From Caenorhabditis elegans (lineage: Eukaryota; Nematoda; Chromadorea; Rhabditida; Rhabditidae), in the NCBI RefSeq assembly GCF_000002985.6, contig NC_003283.11:19345501-19409500 (forward strand): 64,000 nucleotides of DNA, in the 5' to 3' direction. Positions 44,621 to 55,359 of the stretch are shown here, in pieces. The notes beneath the pieces were generated by a model. The model was not told the DNA's origin. It did not search any database and saw only the letters and a program-made list of their open reading frames with translations. Position numbers and translations under genes: made by a program. Every line of letters starts with the position of its first letter. Positions within the stretch are counted from its first letter, which is position 1.

Positions 44621-44744
44621 CTTTCTGAAAAATTTATAAAAATTAGAGGTAAAGCTGAAGTTTTCAATGAAAATAAATGAGAAATTTGAATTCAGCACAA
44701 AAAATCAGACGGAATTGACACCCATATTGGCTAGTTTTGGGGAA

Positions 44745-45260
44745 AATTAAATTTAGGGCCAAAATGGCCTAATTCGGCTTGAAATTGGCCTAAAATAGAA
44801 GATTTTTAAATATGGGTAGGTATATTTGGAGTATAGCATTTTAGCACAATAAATGAAAATACTTCGGCACCTAAATTGGTTTATTTTGAAAAATTTTAAT
44901 TTTCGGCCCAAACACGGCTTAAATCGGCTTGAAATTGGCCTGACATCAGAAAAACAGAATGTCACGTTCTTGTAAAATTAAAGTTTTTTACAAAATTCCA
45001 AAGAAGATACCCAATTTCACTGATTTCAAATAAATTTCCTTTTCGGCCCGAAAACGGCTTAAAATTGGCCTAAACTCGGCCTAAAAATTGAAATTTTGAT
45101 AAAAATTGCAATACAAAAAATTGATTTTGGATAAATATCAGATCAATATAGAAAATGATGAAGTATGACATCCAAAATATTTTAAAGCCCGAAAATAGCC
45201 CAAAACGGCCCAAACCGGCCTGATTTTTCAAATTCCCAGAATATAGGCAATATGGGTGTC
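44745..45260 (+). repeat. GGCCTGAAA repeats upstream of the transporter
   Basis: Forward GGCCTAAAT/GGCTTGAAATTGGCCTGA units in four clusters. They lie immediately upstream of the transporter's trans-splice site and may be part of its outron. 45260-45860 has no recognised feature. Confidence 0.75.
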
Positions 45261-45859
45261 AAAACTTAGGAAATTTTTTGGAGATTAACATTTTTTGCAT
45301 AAAAATCTCTCACAGAGCACCTACTTCTTGGAAAATGTCACAAGTTCCTATAAAAAGCACGCAAATTTAAGGAAAACCTAGATTTTTATACAATATTTTA
45401 GGAATCCAGGAACTTAAAATTTGAAACAAGGAAGTTGTGCAAAATGTCTATTCTTCTAGGAAATTTTCGAAAAAAAAGTGCAAAAAATGTGTGTATTGTT
45501 TCTCTGTGAAATTTTTTCAATTAAAAATTATTTGAAAAAAAAGTGAGGGAAAACTGCAATTTTGAACACAGAAAAACACCGACAAACGACAAGGAAGCTG
45601 GGAAAAAAAATAGAGAATCAGAAATCGAAAAGTTGGTCTTGAAAAAAATTTTTAAAAAAATCCCAAATTTTTGCACAAAGAGCACAAAAAAATACTGATA
45701 AAAATGTAGGCCTAACCCTATAAAATAAGACGCTACTAGCCTAAATCTAAACATTTAAACAAAAAAATTAAAGAAAACCCCTTTTTTTAGGCCAAAAACC
45801 ATCAAATTTTCGCTCCAAAATTCAAAAAACTCAAAAAAAAATTTCGAAAAGCAACTCCA

Positions 45860-46065
45860 TGCATTTCTCACTATAGAGGTGAGACGGTGGAGAAGCAGAC
45901 GGAATACGCAAAGGACTGGGACCTCAATAGAGAAATAGTGTAGAAAATGTGGAGGGTTGAGGTAGAGAAGCAGAGTAATACGGAGGGAATAAGAGGAGAT
46001 GCATGTGAAACACTACTACCAAGGCGACAGCTGAAAGTGCAAGCCCCACGTGGATTTTGGGAAAA
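45860..46065. promoter_or_regulatory. Unique purine-rich island upstream of the transporter
   Basis: About 200 bp of non-repetitive DNA with two GAGGT/GGAGAAGCAGA phrases, ATGCATGTG and CCACGTGG at about 46050, a CACGTG E-box. It is the only unique block between the transporter start and the 46-kb repeats, so it is the best promoter candidate on that side. Confidence 0.35.
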
Positions 46066-46174
46066 GGGCTTGAAAATTTAGATTTTTAAACATTTTTTTA
46101 TTTTCATAAAGTAACATGAAAAATTTGATGAAAATCTAGAAAAACCGGTAAAAATGACTTAAAATTTGAAAATT

Positions 46175-47095
46175 TTGGGTCCCACCACGAAAACTTCTGT
46201 GGTACTGTAGTTTTGACTATTTTTGCGATAAAACCATTTATTTATAAAAACTAAATATTTTTCACAGTTTTCTATAAAAAATTAGCAAAAAACCTTTAAA
46301 ACAGAGAAAGTTATGAGATTTTGAAAATTGTTTGAAATTGAAAAAAAAATTTTTTTTGGGAATGGTGTGTCCCACCACGAAAACCTTTCGGGTACTGTAG
46401 TTTTGATTATTTTTGCGTTTAAACACTATTTTTCTAAAAATTGAATATTTTTCACAGGTTTTCTATAAAAAATTAGCAAAAAACCGTTGAAACAGAGAGA
46501 GTTATGAGATTTTGAAAATTGTTTGAAATTGAAAAAAAATTTTTTTTGGGAATGGTGGGTCCCACCACGAAAACCCTTGGGGTACTGTAGTTTTAATTCC
46601 TTTTGCGTTAAAACCACTTATTTCTAAAAACTGAATATTTTTCACAATATAGGCATAAAAAATTAACCAAAAACCTCTTAAACTGAAAAAGTAAGGAGAT
46701 TTTGAAAATTGTTTAAAATTGAAAAAAATAAGTGTTTTTTGGAAATGATGGGTCCTAGCACGAAAACTTTCGGGGTACTGTAGTTTTCTATGAATTTGTA
46801 AATCAAAAAACTAATTTTTTGAGGAATTTTCCAGTTTTTATATTAAAAAATCGCCCAAAAACATTAAAAATTGGCAAAGTTATGAGGTTTTGAAAAATGT
46901 CAAAAATTGAAAAAAAAATTTTTTGAAAATATTAGAATTTTTCAGGAAAAAGCCTGGAATACTGTAGTTTTAGATTTTTTTTGGGGTTTTACAAAATTTA
47001 TTCTAAAAAATATGAATTTTCACAATTTTGGCATAAAAAAATAACCAAAAATCTCTAAAACTGACAAAGTTACATGGTTTTGAAAATTTAAAATT
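46175..47095 (+). repeat. ~190-bp tandem repeat (CCCACCACGAAAAC...GGTACTGTAG)
   Basis: CCCACCACGA (or its variant) occurs at 46181, 46371, 46561 and 46754, giving a period of 190-193 bp. A fifth, decayed unit starts near 46945. Each unit has GGTACTGTAGTTTT, AAAAATTAGC/AAC and an A/T tail. These are tandem copies of a unit that is scattered singly elsewhere in the window. Confidence 0.9.
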
Positions 47096-47389
47096 TCTCG
47101 AAAAAAAAAATTTTCAAAAAAAATTTTTTTTTGAGTTTTTTTTCACATCTCTAAAATGAACCTGAACCTCAATTAATTCCACAAAATTGAAATTGAGCAA
47201 CTTACATGAAAATTGGGAAAAAAGTTGAAAAAAATTCCAACAAAATTTTGAAATTTTTGAAAAACAAAAATTGTCAACAAAACGTTGAAAATATCGTGGA
47301 AAACGTGACTTTTTATTTATTTTGAAATTATTTTCAATCTGCACATCAAAAATAGTTTCGATTTCTAAACTTTGCACAATTATTTGCTG

Positions 47390-47830
47390 ATCCCGTCTGA
47401 CCTATGACGTACCAATCTGCTGAGATCTGGGTGACTACAAACTACACAGTTTTCGGCTGTTTAAGTGAAATTTTTTATGAAAGTTGGTAAGAAAAACTCC
47501 AAATAAAAAAATAATAAGTAGGTTCAAAATTTATTTTGAAAAAAAAAATTTTGAAAAAATTTGAAAAAAAATTTCCCAAATTTTTCATAAATTTTTTTAT
47601 TTAAAATTTTCAAAAAGATCGCACTTCTTATCAACCGAACTATAAACCAGTCCAGTCGGATTAAAAAGTTACCTTATCAGTTATCAAAATCAAAACCACT
47701 ACGACTAAGGTGTGAATTATACCCCCGAAATAACCGCAAAACGTGCCCCGAATTTGGACTTTAGACGGCATTCCAGAGAGTAATGAGATTGAGGTGTTAC
47801 GTCAATCACATTTTGTGTGCAGAAAATTGG
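47390..47830. promoter_or_regulatory. Unique island with GATA sites
   Basis: Two non-repetitive blocks (47390-47470 and 47615-47820). CTTATC occurs at 47627-47632 and 47673-47678 and TTATCA at 47681-47686. Also TGACGTAC and TTACGTCA, CRE-like half sites, near 47406 and 47796. No coding frame with support. Could serve either neighbour. Confidence 0.35.
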
Positions 47831-48019
47831 CAACAAAGATTGAAAATTTTAAGAATTTGGAATTTCCTTTTTGCTGGGGAATTAGAGATGTTTAAACTAG
47901 AAATACAGAAAAAATCGGGTTCAGATTGAAATTTTAAACTAATTTGCTTTTCAAACGGGTGACAAAAGTTGAAAAATTGAAAAAAAAAATTCAAAAATTT
48001 CAAAAATTTCAAAAAAGGT

Positions 48020-48600
48020 GCACCTGTGGCTCAGTCGGGTAGAGGAATGTCTATGGCTCCGGAGGTCAGGGGTTCGAACCCCAACCGTGGCCAATAATTT
48101 TTGTTCCATATGAAAACCAATAATAATATGAATTAATTTTATCAGCACAAATAAACCAAAAAAAATTAGGACATTTTCAGTTATTTTATTTAAAAAAAAA
48201 CTCCAAATAAAATTAAACATAAATATTCCGTTTTAGAGTAAAATTCTGAACCGATTTGACCCCTTTGACACCCAAACAGCGAAATTTTAGAAAATTACAA
48301 AAAAAGTGCACCGGTGGCTCAGTTGGGTAGAGGGATGACTATGGCTCCGGAGGTCAGGGGTTCAAATCGCAGTGTTTTCCAGTCAAAAAGTGGTTAAGGC
48401 TGCATAACTTTTCAGAACGAAGTCAAAATAAAAATTAACAAAATTTTTCGTATTCAGGTTCAAATTCTAAACCGATTGGACCCCTCATAATGATAAATTG
48501 AAAAAATTTCAGAAAAATTGAAGAAAAAGTGAAGTGGCTCAGTTGGGTAGAGGAATGGCTATGGCTCTGAAGGTCACAGGTTCGATCCCCCGCTATGGCA
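48020..48600 (+). repeat. Three tRNA-like elements, second sequence type
   Basis: Copies at about 48020-48092, 48308-48380 and 48527-48600. The A box is GTGGCTCAGTYGGGTAGAG, then GGCTCCGGAGGTCA, then the B box GGTTCGAACCCC (GGTTCAAATCGC and GGTTCGATCCC in the other two). T-runs follow copies one and three. GC at the start pairs with GC near the end in copy one but the full acceptor stem does not form. Confidence 0.8.
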
Positions 48601-48719
48601 GATATTTTTTATTCCTTGGTACAGACTTATGTACATAAGACAATAGAAATGTATAAAGCTTCAATTTAAACTATTTTTTATTGCAAAAAAATAGAGAAAA
48701 AAATGAATTATTAAAAATA

Positions 48720-49100
48720 AATCCCAAAATAGTTCAAGTCCATTTCAAATCTGAGCTCACGTGATTTGTAGTTCCGTAGTGACCCTGATCTATTTATTTA
48801 CTCAATAGGAAAGATCGAACACTCAAAAATTGAACAACAAAATCATCTTTTTTCTAATTTTCCGACATTTTTAAACAATTTTCAAAGTGCACATATTGCT
48901 CAAAATTATTTTTTAAAAAGTACTACCAAAACTTTTTGCACCAAACTTCACCTACGTGTTCATTTGAACTTGTTGACCCTTATCAAAAAGTTATTGTAAA
49001 CAATCAAAGACGAAAAGTGTCAAAAAGGTCGCCGCCCGGGGAGGTTATAATGGGGGGCGGCGTGGGCGGCGCGAGAGATCAGTGTACAATACAAAAGGTA
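48720..49100. other. Intergenic stretch with CACGTG and a GC-rich block
   Basis: GCTCACGTGATTTG at about 48754 includes an E-box. 49026-49080 is unusually GC-rich for the window (CGCCGCCCGGGG, GGGGGGCGGCG). No gene was recognised. Confidence 0.3.
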
Positions 49101-49282
49101 CAAAGAATCGTGTGAACTGTTCTGTAATGAGGGGATCATCTGGTTTTTGGTCTGGTGAACAGTTATAGGTTAGCGGTCTGATTTTCAAAAAAAAATTTTT
49201 GGAATTTTTTTTCGAATTATTTTTCAATTTTTCAACCGAAAATGTAACGAACAAGTAAATTTGAAACGAATTAAAAAAAGTA

Positions 49283-49400
49283 TCACGCCGGGGCTCGAAC
49301 CCTTGACCTCCAGAGTCATAGCCAAGCCTCTACCCAACTGAGCTACTGGCCCCACTGTGGCTCTGAAGGTCACAGGTTCGAACCACAAGTGTGGTCGATA
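49283..49400 (-). repeat. tRNA-like element abutting an inverted half copy
   Basis: A complete minus-strand copy at 49283-49353 (B box GGGCTCGAACCC on the plus strand, A box complement CAACTGAGCTA) is followed directly at 49353-49400 by the 3' half of a copy in plus orientation (GGCTCTGAAGGTCACAGG, TTCGAACCAC). The two share their junction, so this is a head-to-head partial duplication. Confidence 0.7.
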
Positions 49401-49508
49401 ATTTTTGTTCGATGTGGAAACCAATAACATTATCACTGATTACTTGTTGTCAAATGCAAATGCAAATCACTTCGTGGCTGCATAATGAATATTCATCAGT
49501 AGTTTCTC

Positions 49509-49516
49509 ATATAAAC
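49509..49516 (+). promoter_or_regulatory. TATA-like box
   Basis: ATATAAAC lies 40-46 nt before the ATG of the 49555 gene, with no splice acceptor between, so this gene probably uses its own TATA-driven start rather than trans-splicing. Confidence 0.4.
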
Positions 49517-49554
49517 CGACAAGTCAGCCACCATTTCTGAACTTTTCATCACAA

Positions 49555-50978
49555 ATGGCCTGTCGCAAAGGCCAAATGAAAGTATTTTTGTTCATCCTTC
49601 ATTTTCTTTTTTTGCAAGAAGTTACTGGCTGCAGTGTGATTCGCAAAAATCCCGACCTAGGAAACTGTAATTGCAATTCAAACATCAAACTATTCACCCA
49701 AGAAGACATCCGTAACAATGCTGGAGGAAAGTATTTGGGTGATCATCGAGCCTGGAGCCCGATAGTTGAAGCTCAGGATGATTGCTCAGTGACGGTTACG
49801 TGCAAGCCAGTACCTGGAGTCAGCTCATTCTTTACTGTGCTCTTCAGAGGTTATGGACCTCCGATTTACGTGGGTTTTAGATTCTTGAAGAAAATTAGGC
49901 CGGGTTAGCCTGAATGTAAGCCTATGCTTAAGCCTAAGCCTAAGCCAAGGCCTAAGCCGAGAAAACTGTGCACAGATCTTTAATTGTACGTTCAGATTAA
50001 TCGAGTCGTGGCTAACGAAACCACGTTTGTCGAGCGACCTCAACCCAGATCGATAAATACGTTTGAGTGCAAATGGTACAGTGGAGCATATGAATGGTTC
50101 TATTTTGACGAGCATGTTCGACATGCTGCATTTGCCTGTGTCGCTGATTCGAACAGCTGTGCTTGCCCGCAAATCGCATACAAAGCATTAGATGTGCTCA
50201 TCGAGAACCTAATACCATCGGCCAGTGACCAGTGTGGTTTTCTGAGAGCATCATGCCCGAACAAAGATGAAGTTCCATATTTGCGCAGTCCTCACACACT
50301 TCCAATACAAAGTGGAAACGGCAGACATGTGTGGGTATCAGATTGGCGTCGTTTCGAAGATCTACTATGCGTGAAGAATGGCACAACTTTTGACTGGTAT
50401 TTCGGGAATTTGAAGCTGGAAGGGCAGATAACGGTGGAGTGTGATTCTAATAGAGCAATTTTCCAAGCTGATGCAGCCGCGCCATGTGGAGTCTTCAAAG
50501 ATATTGAACACATAGACGACTTGTACCAAAATAAAATAGGATATTTTGCCGACGCGGAATTCGGTATAAATTATTGGATACCGAGCGATGAATTTGAAAT
50601 GAAATGTGACGATGGGTATCGCCCAGTTGTGTTCAGTCCGAACAATGATCCTATTGAGGTATTTCCGATAAAATATTGAATTACCAAAAAATTTTCACAG
50701 AAATTATTAATTTTGTGCGAAAGCTTCATTTCCGAAAATTTGAATTTCGCGCCAAAATATTCTGTCATAAATCCGAATTTCGCCTAAATTGTTCTCAGAA
50801 AATTTTAATTTTCCACCTAAAAGGTTTTCTCAGGAAACTTTAATTCCGCCAAAAAATTTTCGGAACATTTAAATTTCACGATAAAAATTTTTGCAAAAAT
50901 TTGAATTTCCCGCCAAAGTTGCAAATTATAAACTTTTTTTTTCCCTTACAGTCTCCATCGCTTATTAGGTGTGCTTAA
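49555..50978 (+). CDS. Secreted cysteine-rich protein, 334 residues, three exons
   Basis: Exons: 49555-49869, 49996-50658, 50952-50978; 1005 nt in frame. The third exon adds only SPSLIRCA before TAA; without it the frame would end at 50679 with an unspliced tail. The N terminus has a signal peptide (VFLFILHFLFLQEVTGC) after a short basic start; the second Met is equally possible. The first half has the spacing CNCN...(about 40 residues)...DDCSVTVTC, which recalls the nematode DUF281-type Cys domain; the second half is another Cys-rich module ending in MKCDDGYRPVVFSPN and IRC, a pattern repeated in many nematode secreted proteins. No membrane anchor. Intron 1 contains a short interstitial telomere-type repeat. 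Poly(A) signal AATAAA is at 51089-51094. Role unknown, possibly extracellular defence or matrix. Confidence 0.75.
49912..49963 (-). repeat. Degenerate telomere-type repeat GCCTAA in intron 1
   Basis: GCCTATGCTTAAGCCTAAGC and related units, the complement of the nematode telomere repeat TTAGGC, about eight degenerate units. Confidence 0.7.
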
Positions 50979-51192
50979 AACCATCTGAATTACTACTCAT
51001 CAAGCTGGATAGTGAACGGAATCAGAATTATTAATCCATCAGGAGCATGCATGAAACATCCTATGTGGGGATAATAACCAATTTTCATAATAAAGTTGTT
51101 AGTTTTGTGTAAACACTTGGAAAATTTCAGACTCAGCTGATGAGCACTTTCAGACCAAAAAAATTATTGGTTTTCACATTGAAAAAAAATTA

Positions 51193-51562
51193 TTGGCCAC
51201 GCTTGGGGTTCGAACCCCAGACCTACTGAGCCATAGCCGCCCCTCTACCCAGCTGAACCACCAGCGCATTTTTTTATGTTGCGGTTTAGCAATATGGGGG
51301 TCAAATCGGAACAGAATTTTTTGCTGAATCCAAAAATTCATGTCAAATTGTACGGGTAGTAACGCTATTGTGTATAGACTAATTTTCAATTGATAATGAC
51401 TGAAAAATTATGAAACCTGTCAGGGCTCAGCTGTTTTAATTTGTTAATTCAATGTTTTTCGGCTCACTGACATTCAATAAAAATTATTAGCCACAGCAGG
51501 GAGTCGAACCCCTGACCTCCTGAGCCATAGCCGTCCCTCTACCCAGCTGAGCCACCGGTGCA
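51193..51562 (-). repeat. Two tRNA-like elements, minus orientation
   Basis: Copies at about 51193-51268 and 51489-51562, 296 bp apart, each followed (on the plus strand) by GTTTAGCAATATGGGGGTCAAATC, so the flank is duplicated. On the minus strand they read GTGGCTCAGCTGGGTAGAG ... GGTTCGAACCCC (first) or GGTTCGACTCCC (second). Same type as 48-kb copies. Confidence 0.8.
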
Positions 51563-51954
51563 TTTTTTTTTTCAAAATTTTCGGTTTAGCAATATGGGGG
51601 TCAAATCTGTTCAGAATTTTACGCTGATTTCAAATATTTTATTAGTTTCAGACAAAATTTATTCCGAAAACAGAAATTCGAAATTAAAAAAATTCTATCA
51701 CGAGGGGCTCAAAATTCTCAACGTGTGAACATTAATCTCAATACTCCTTTTCTTACACCGAATAATTCTCCAAAAAACCAGTCGATACTCCGACGACAAG
51801 AAAAAACAGAATATACAGTGAATTGACGAGTTTAAAATCAAAAATGTGAAGGTTATTATGGCAGTGTAGTCGATGAGCAGCCTGAAAAACACATTTTTAG
51901 CTGCAAAATCAAATTCTACATAAAATTCCCGAAGTTTTGACACCCATATTGCCA

Positions 51955-52170
51955 GGGTTCTGAAAAATTATTTTCAGGCCAAAGTTTAGGCCGATTCAGG
52001 CCGATTCGGGCTTTTAACCATCCTATCATTTTAAAATCATAATTATGCAATTTACACAAAACTGTAGGCAACTTTATAAGAAATGTTATTTTCAGGCCGT
52101 TTTCAGGCCGAAGTGGGCTATTGGTTCTGGGTGGGCCTGATTTTTTTGGAAAGTAGGCCGTGTGGGTACT
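51955..52170 (-). repeat. GGCC-family repeat in the srw pseudogene
   Basis: TTTCAGGCC/AGGCCGATTCAGGCCG units between exons 3 and 4 of the pseudogene, the same family found in the introns of the intact paralogue. Confidence 0.8.
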
Positions 52171-52479
52171 TTTTAACGTGAAACTTGACTCTGGGAAGCC
52201 GAATTTTGTACTTTTAAATGTTCAAAAACGCAAATAAAAATTTTGAATTTTGAGAAAAAAAATTTGAAAAAAAAATCTTTCTCACCCATAATTATCATAA
52301 TCACTAATTCCAAATAACTGTAAAAACTTAACAATAGCCCATGGAGTTTCTGCCAAAAAATAGGTTATTGTCATTAAAATAAATGTAGGAAATCGGAGGT
52401 AAAAGCTTGTAGAAGTCAGTTTGAATAGTTCCATAACCGGGAAAAGTTGAATTGGCGGGGTACATGGTGCAGCTGAAAA

Positions 52480-52670
52480 TAGGCTTAGATTTAGGCCTAG
52501 ACCTAGGCTTAAGCTCAGGTTCAGGCTTAGGAGTAGGTTTAGGCTTAGGCTTAGACATAGGCTTAGGCGTAGGCTTAGGCGTAGGCGTAGGCTTGGGCAC
52601 AGGCTTAGGCTTGAGCTGAGGCCAGGGCTGTGCGGCTGCCGGCTGTCGGCGCTTAGGCTTAGGTTTTTTT
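52480..52670 (+). repeat. Interstitial degenerate telomere repeat (TTAGGC)n
   Basis: About 25 units of TTAGGC or one-base variants (GTAGGC, TTAGGT, ACAGGC) over 190 bp, broken by a GC-rich patch near 52620-52655. It sits in the intron between exons 2 and 3 of the srw pseudogene. A shorter array in opposite orientation is at 49912-49963. Confidence 0.9.
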
Positions 52671-53084
52671 TAATTTCAAGCTCACCTGCTCGGCGGCCGC
52701 CATTTTGTGCTGGGCACAATTGATAATTTTAAATTTAAAAAGCAAGTAATCAGGGAGCTAATCAATATTAGCAAAACAAATAATTTCCAACAATCTATTA
52801 GGCTTAGAAATGTCTTCCTAATGGTACCGTACTTCATCACCAGATACCGTAAGAGGGCAAGAAACATCCCAAGATATGCTGAAACTCTCTGGAAAATGTC
52901 TCTGAAGGCTTGAAGGATTTGAGTCCAGTAGACTAGAAGTAGTGATTTTGGTGGGCGGCTGAAAAAATTTTTGGAGTTTTTTTTTCTCAAGAAACAGTTT
53001 TTTTTCTTTTTTTTAGATTCTAGGGAAAATTCTGAATTGATTTGACCCCCGTATCGCAAAATTCCGAAAACTTCAATTGAAAAG

Positions 53085-53158
53085 CGAGCCAGTGGCTCAG
53101 TCGGGTAGGGCTTTGGCTATGGCTCTGAGGGTCAGGAGTTCGAGTCCCCGTTGTGGCA
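53085..53158 (+). repeat. tRNA-like element in the srw pseudogene intron
   Basis: AGTGGCTCAGTCGGGTAGGG, GGCTCTGAGGGTCAGG and the B-box-like GTTCGAGTCCC, followed by ATTATTTTTT. It lies in the intron between exons 1 and 2 in reverse orientation to the pseudogene. Confidence 0.75.
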
Positions 53159-54494
53159 TATTATTTTTTCTTGTTGTAACATCATTGTTAAACTTATTTC
53201 TGTGTGAAAATGTTCACTGACTCACCACTCATAAGGCACCCCGGCTTGTAAAAAGTCCCGTGTACCCCCATCAAAATAGAAAATTAGGAACAAAAAATCA
53301 CTAATAGCAATTCCAATCAACAGTACATTTACAGATTGATATCTCAGTTTCTTATTGCATAATATGATAAAATGTAAAATATTTAGAAAAACTCCGAAAT
53401 AACTTATGAAAATCTGCAATTTTGCTGCGAAAATTGCACAAACTTCCGCTGTTTTAATGATATTTTTAGAGAAATTCGACATATGCAACAAAAATTTGAA
53501 AAAAAAACTGAGATATGAGTAAAAACCTAAAAAAAATTAATAGCCACCTTCCAAAAATATATTGAAGAAATTTGCGAAGTAGGGTGCAAATCAGTGATGC
53601 GTGGCATTTTCCCAGAAAATTAGTGGTTTTAGTTTTTAAACTTATTTTTCTAAATTGCAGACGCTTGACAATTGAAATTTCATTGGAATTTGTAAAAAAA
53701 TTGAGGAAAATAAATTGAAACTCTTTAACTGGTTAGCATTTTCGTAGACTAAAAGCTTGAACTTTCGCTCAAAAACAGTATAAAATTTTTGCACACGATC
53801 CCCCATTTTCTCAATTATTTACTTGATTGCTATATGAAGCGTTGCTTAATGTACATAGGTTGATTATGAAATTATGATTTGAGAGAATTGATTGAGTTTT
53901 TCCAACTGCCCAACATAGGTGTTGAATTCCTTCGCACATTTTTAATGGGTAATAAAATGCAATCGCATGGCACACATAGAAAACATTGCCTATCGAAATG
54001 ACATCAACGGAGGAAGTGTGTAAAAAATGAGGAAATGATAACCGTCGGAATTTTCGAAATGTTGCGCAACAGTCGAGAAAACAAAGTTGAACCGTTTGTC
54101 GTAACACTCGGACCAGTGGCTGACCCCACCTTTTTACTTGAGCTAAATTTATAAAGAACCACTTCGGGGCAAAAGTCGCACAAAATCCTCACACATGGTC
54201 CCCCATTTTTTTGGTGTAAGATACCTGTCCAAACTGTCACATGACGCATACTTAAATTAGAACTAAAAATTGTGAGAAATTCCTGCACACGAGCACCCAT
54301 CTTTCATAATGTTTTAGTCCTTTACCAATTGTCACATAACACATTGGTAAATTTGAATAATTTCGGTTTTTGAAATTACTACTTCAAAAAGTATGAATGG
54401 ATTTTTAATGACCACACACCACAATGAACTTGGAAATGTTTCTTGCTCGCAAAGTTTAATCTGAAAAAAAAGAGAAAGTGTCCATAAAAATCAA

Positions 54495-54620
54495 TAATGC
54501 AAGCGGGGGCGCCCCACTGCAAACGCGAGATTCTCTAAAATTTGCTCCTCGCAATTTTTTTTTGGAAATAATACATTTATCATATATTGCCTAAACAATT
54601 ATTTATTGAATAGAATTGTT
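54495..54620 (-). pseudogene. Decayed 3' half of a coiled-coil family gene (unit A)
   Basis: Matches the exon 1 end, intron and short exon 2 of the intact copies (GCTCCTCGCAATTTTTTTTT against GTTCTTCGCAGATTTTTTTG), but the donor region reads TGATAAAT, so GT is gone. No full frame remains. Confidence 0.6.
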
Positions 54621-54741
54621 TATAAACATCAATTAGTCGCATCTTGTAAAAGACATGTCTGAAGGAAGAGAAAATAAAATAAAGAAGGTTATAAAATGTA
54701 AGTAACGGAAGTTATAGATTTCAAAGGGCTTTACGAAAAGA

Positions 54742-54780
54742 TATAGTTCAATAGTAAGACAACGTTACTATTGAACTATA
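54742..54780. repeat. Perfect 16-bp hairpin
   Basis: TATAGTTCAATAGTAA at 54742-54757 and its exact reverse complement at 54765-54780 are separated by 7 nt. It lies just downstream of the unit A gene and is absent from units B and C. Confidence 0.7.
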
Positions 54781-54878
54781 GTTAAACAACGTTGTAATAA
54801 TAGTTTACTACGAATTAAAAAAATTAAAGAGTTATAAAGGTTTTTGAGTTGTTAAGAGTACATTCGACGGCAGAATGT

Positions 54879-55212
54879 TCATGGAGAGGAAACGGTGGCC
54901 AATGCTGAAATTTGTTCTTCGCAGATTTTTTTGGTAATAATAAAACTTACTATCCTCAGCATTTTTCAAAAATATTTCAAACTCAGATTTTTTACGTTGA
55001 AGAGTCGCAAGGGTTGCCGCACTATAATTCACCACGGCTTTATTTTTAGCGCTTTCTTTCGGGGTAAGGGTCGGTCTGGAGCAATGTTCTTGCATACCCA
55101 TGATCAATGCAATTTCTTCTTCGAGCTTTTCGAGCCAATCTCTTGCTTCTCCCAAATCGGCGAAACGACTCTCTTTGTTGTTAAATTCGAATGTCAGCAT
55201 TGCAGATCTCAT
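54879..55212 (-). CDS. Small coiled-coil protein A, 95 residues
   Basis: Exon 1 is 54951-55212 and exon 2 is 54879-54904, separated by a 46-nt intron (GTAAGTTTTATTATTACC...AAATTTCAG) in phase 1; 288 nt close on TGA. A TTTTTTTAG acceptor just before the first ATG points to trans-splicing; a second in-frame Met lies four codons in. The protein looks like an alpha-helical hairpin: helix 1 EARDWLEKLEEEIALIMGMQ, a linker CSRPTLTPKESAKNK, helix 2 TLATLQRKKSEFEIFLKNAE, and a short tail TLATVSSP. Hydrophobic residues in heptad spacing suggest a coiled coil. No signal peptide or membrane segment. Tandem paralogues are at 57119-57449 and 59499-59811. I do not recognise the family. TATATATACATATAGTATA about 150 bp upstream may act as promoter. 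Confidence 0.72.
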
Positions 55213-55359
55213 TCTAAAAAAACCGAATTTTCTGCACAAATAATACAAATTTTGAAAAAGCCACCGCGAAACTAATGAAAATTAAAGAAACAAATGGAAA
55301 AAAAAGCAAAACGAAATGATATGTACATTGAATCTAACAAAATATTTCTTAAATTGTAT

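Larger units (their letters stand above)
51698..53482 (-). pseudogene. srw-type receptor pseudogene, TM5-ICL3 deleted
   Basis: Four exons mirror those of the gene at 35768: 53226-53482, 52686-52958, 52286-52472, 51698-51881, with the same phase-2 junctions. Exon 1 aligns along LQIFISYFGVFLNILHFIIL and NVLLIGIAISDFLFLIFYFDGG, exon 2 along SAYLGMFLALLRYLVMKYG, exon 4 along NSSIHCIFCFFLSSEYR. In exon 3 the frame runs through KLLPPISYIYF and then jumps: the next homologous segment, FILMTITYFLAETPW, is in another frame. About 50 residues covering TM5, the third intracellular loop and the start of TM6 are missing. A functional seven-helix receptor cannot be made. Conservation elsewhere suggests a recent loss. 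An intron carries telomere-type repeats. Confidence 0.85.

Noticed and set aside
50659-50679. Reading through to a stop at 50679 in the secreted Cys-rich gene
   Set aside because: A GTATTT donor and a TTTCCCTTACAG acceptor in matching phase give a Cys-containing C terminus (SPSLIRCA) that fits the protein pattern better; the read-through form remains possible.
53811-54300. Minus frames of 98 codons in unit A, with a 75-codon relative at 56194-56421
   Set aside because: Similarity follows DNA duplication; unit C breaks the frame and no start, splice or family evidence exists.
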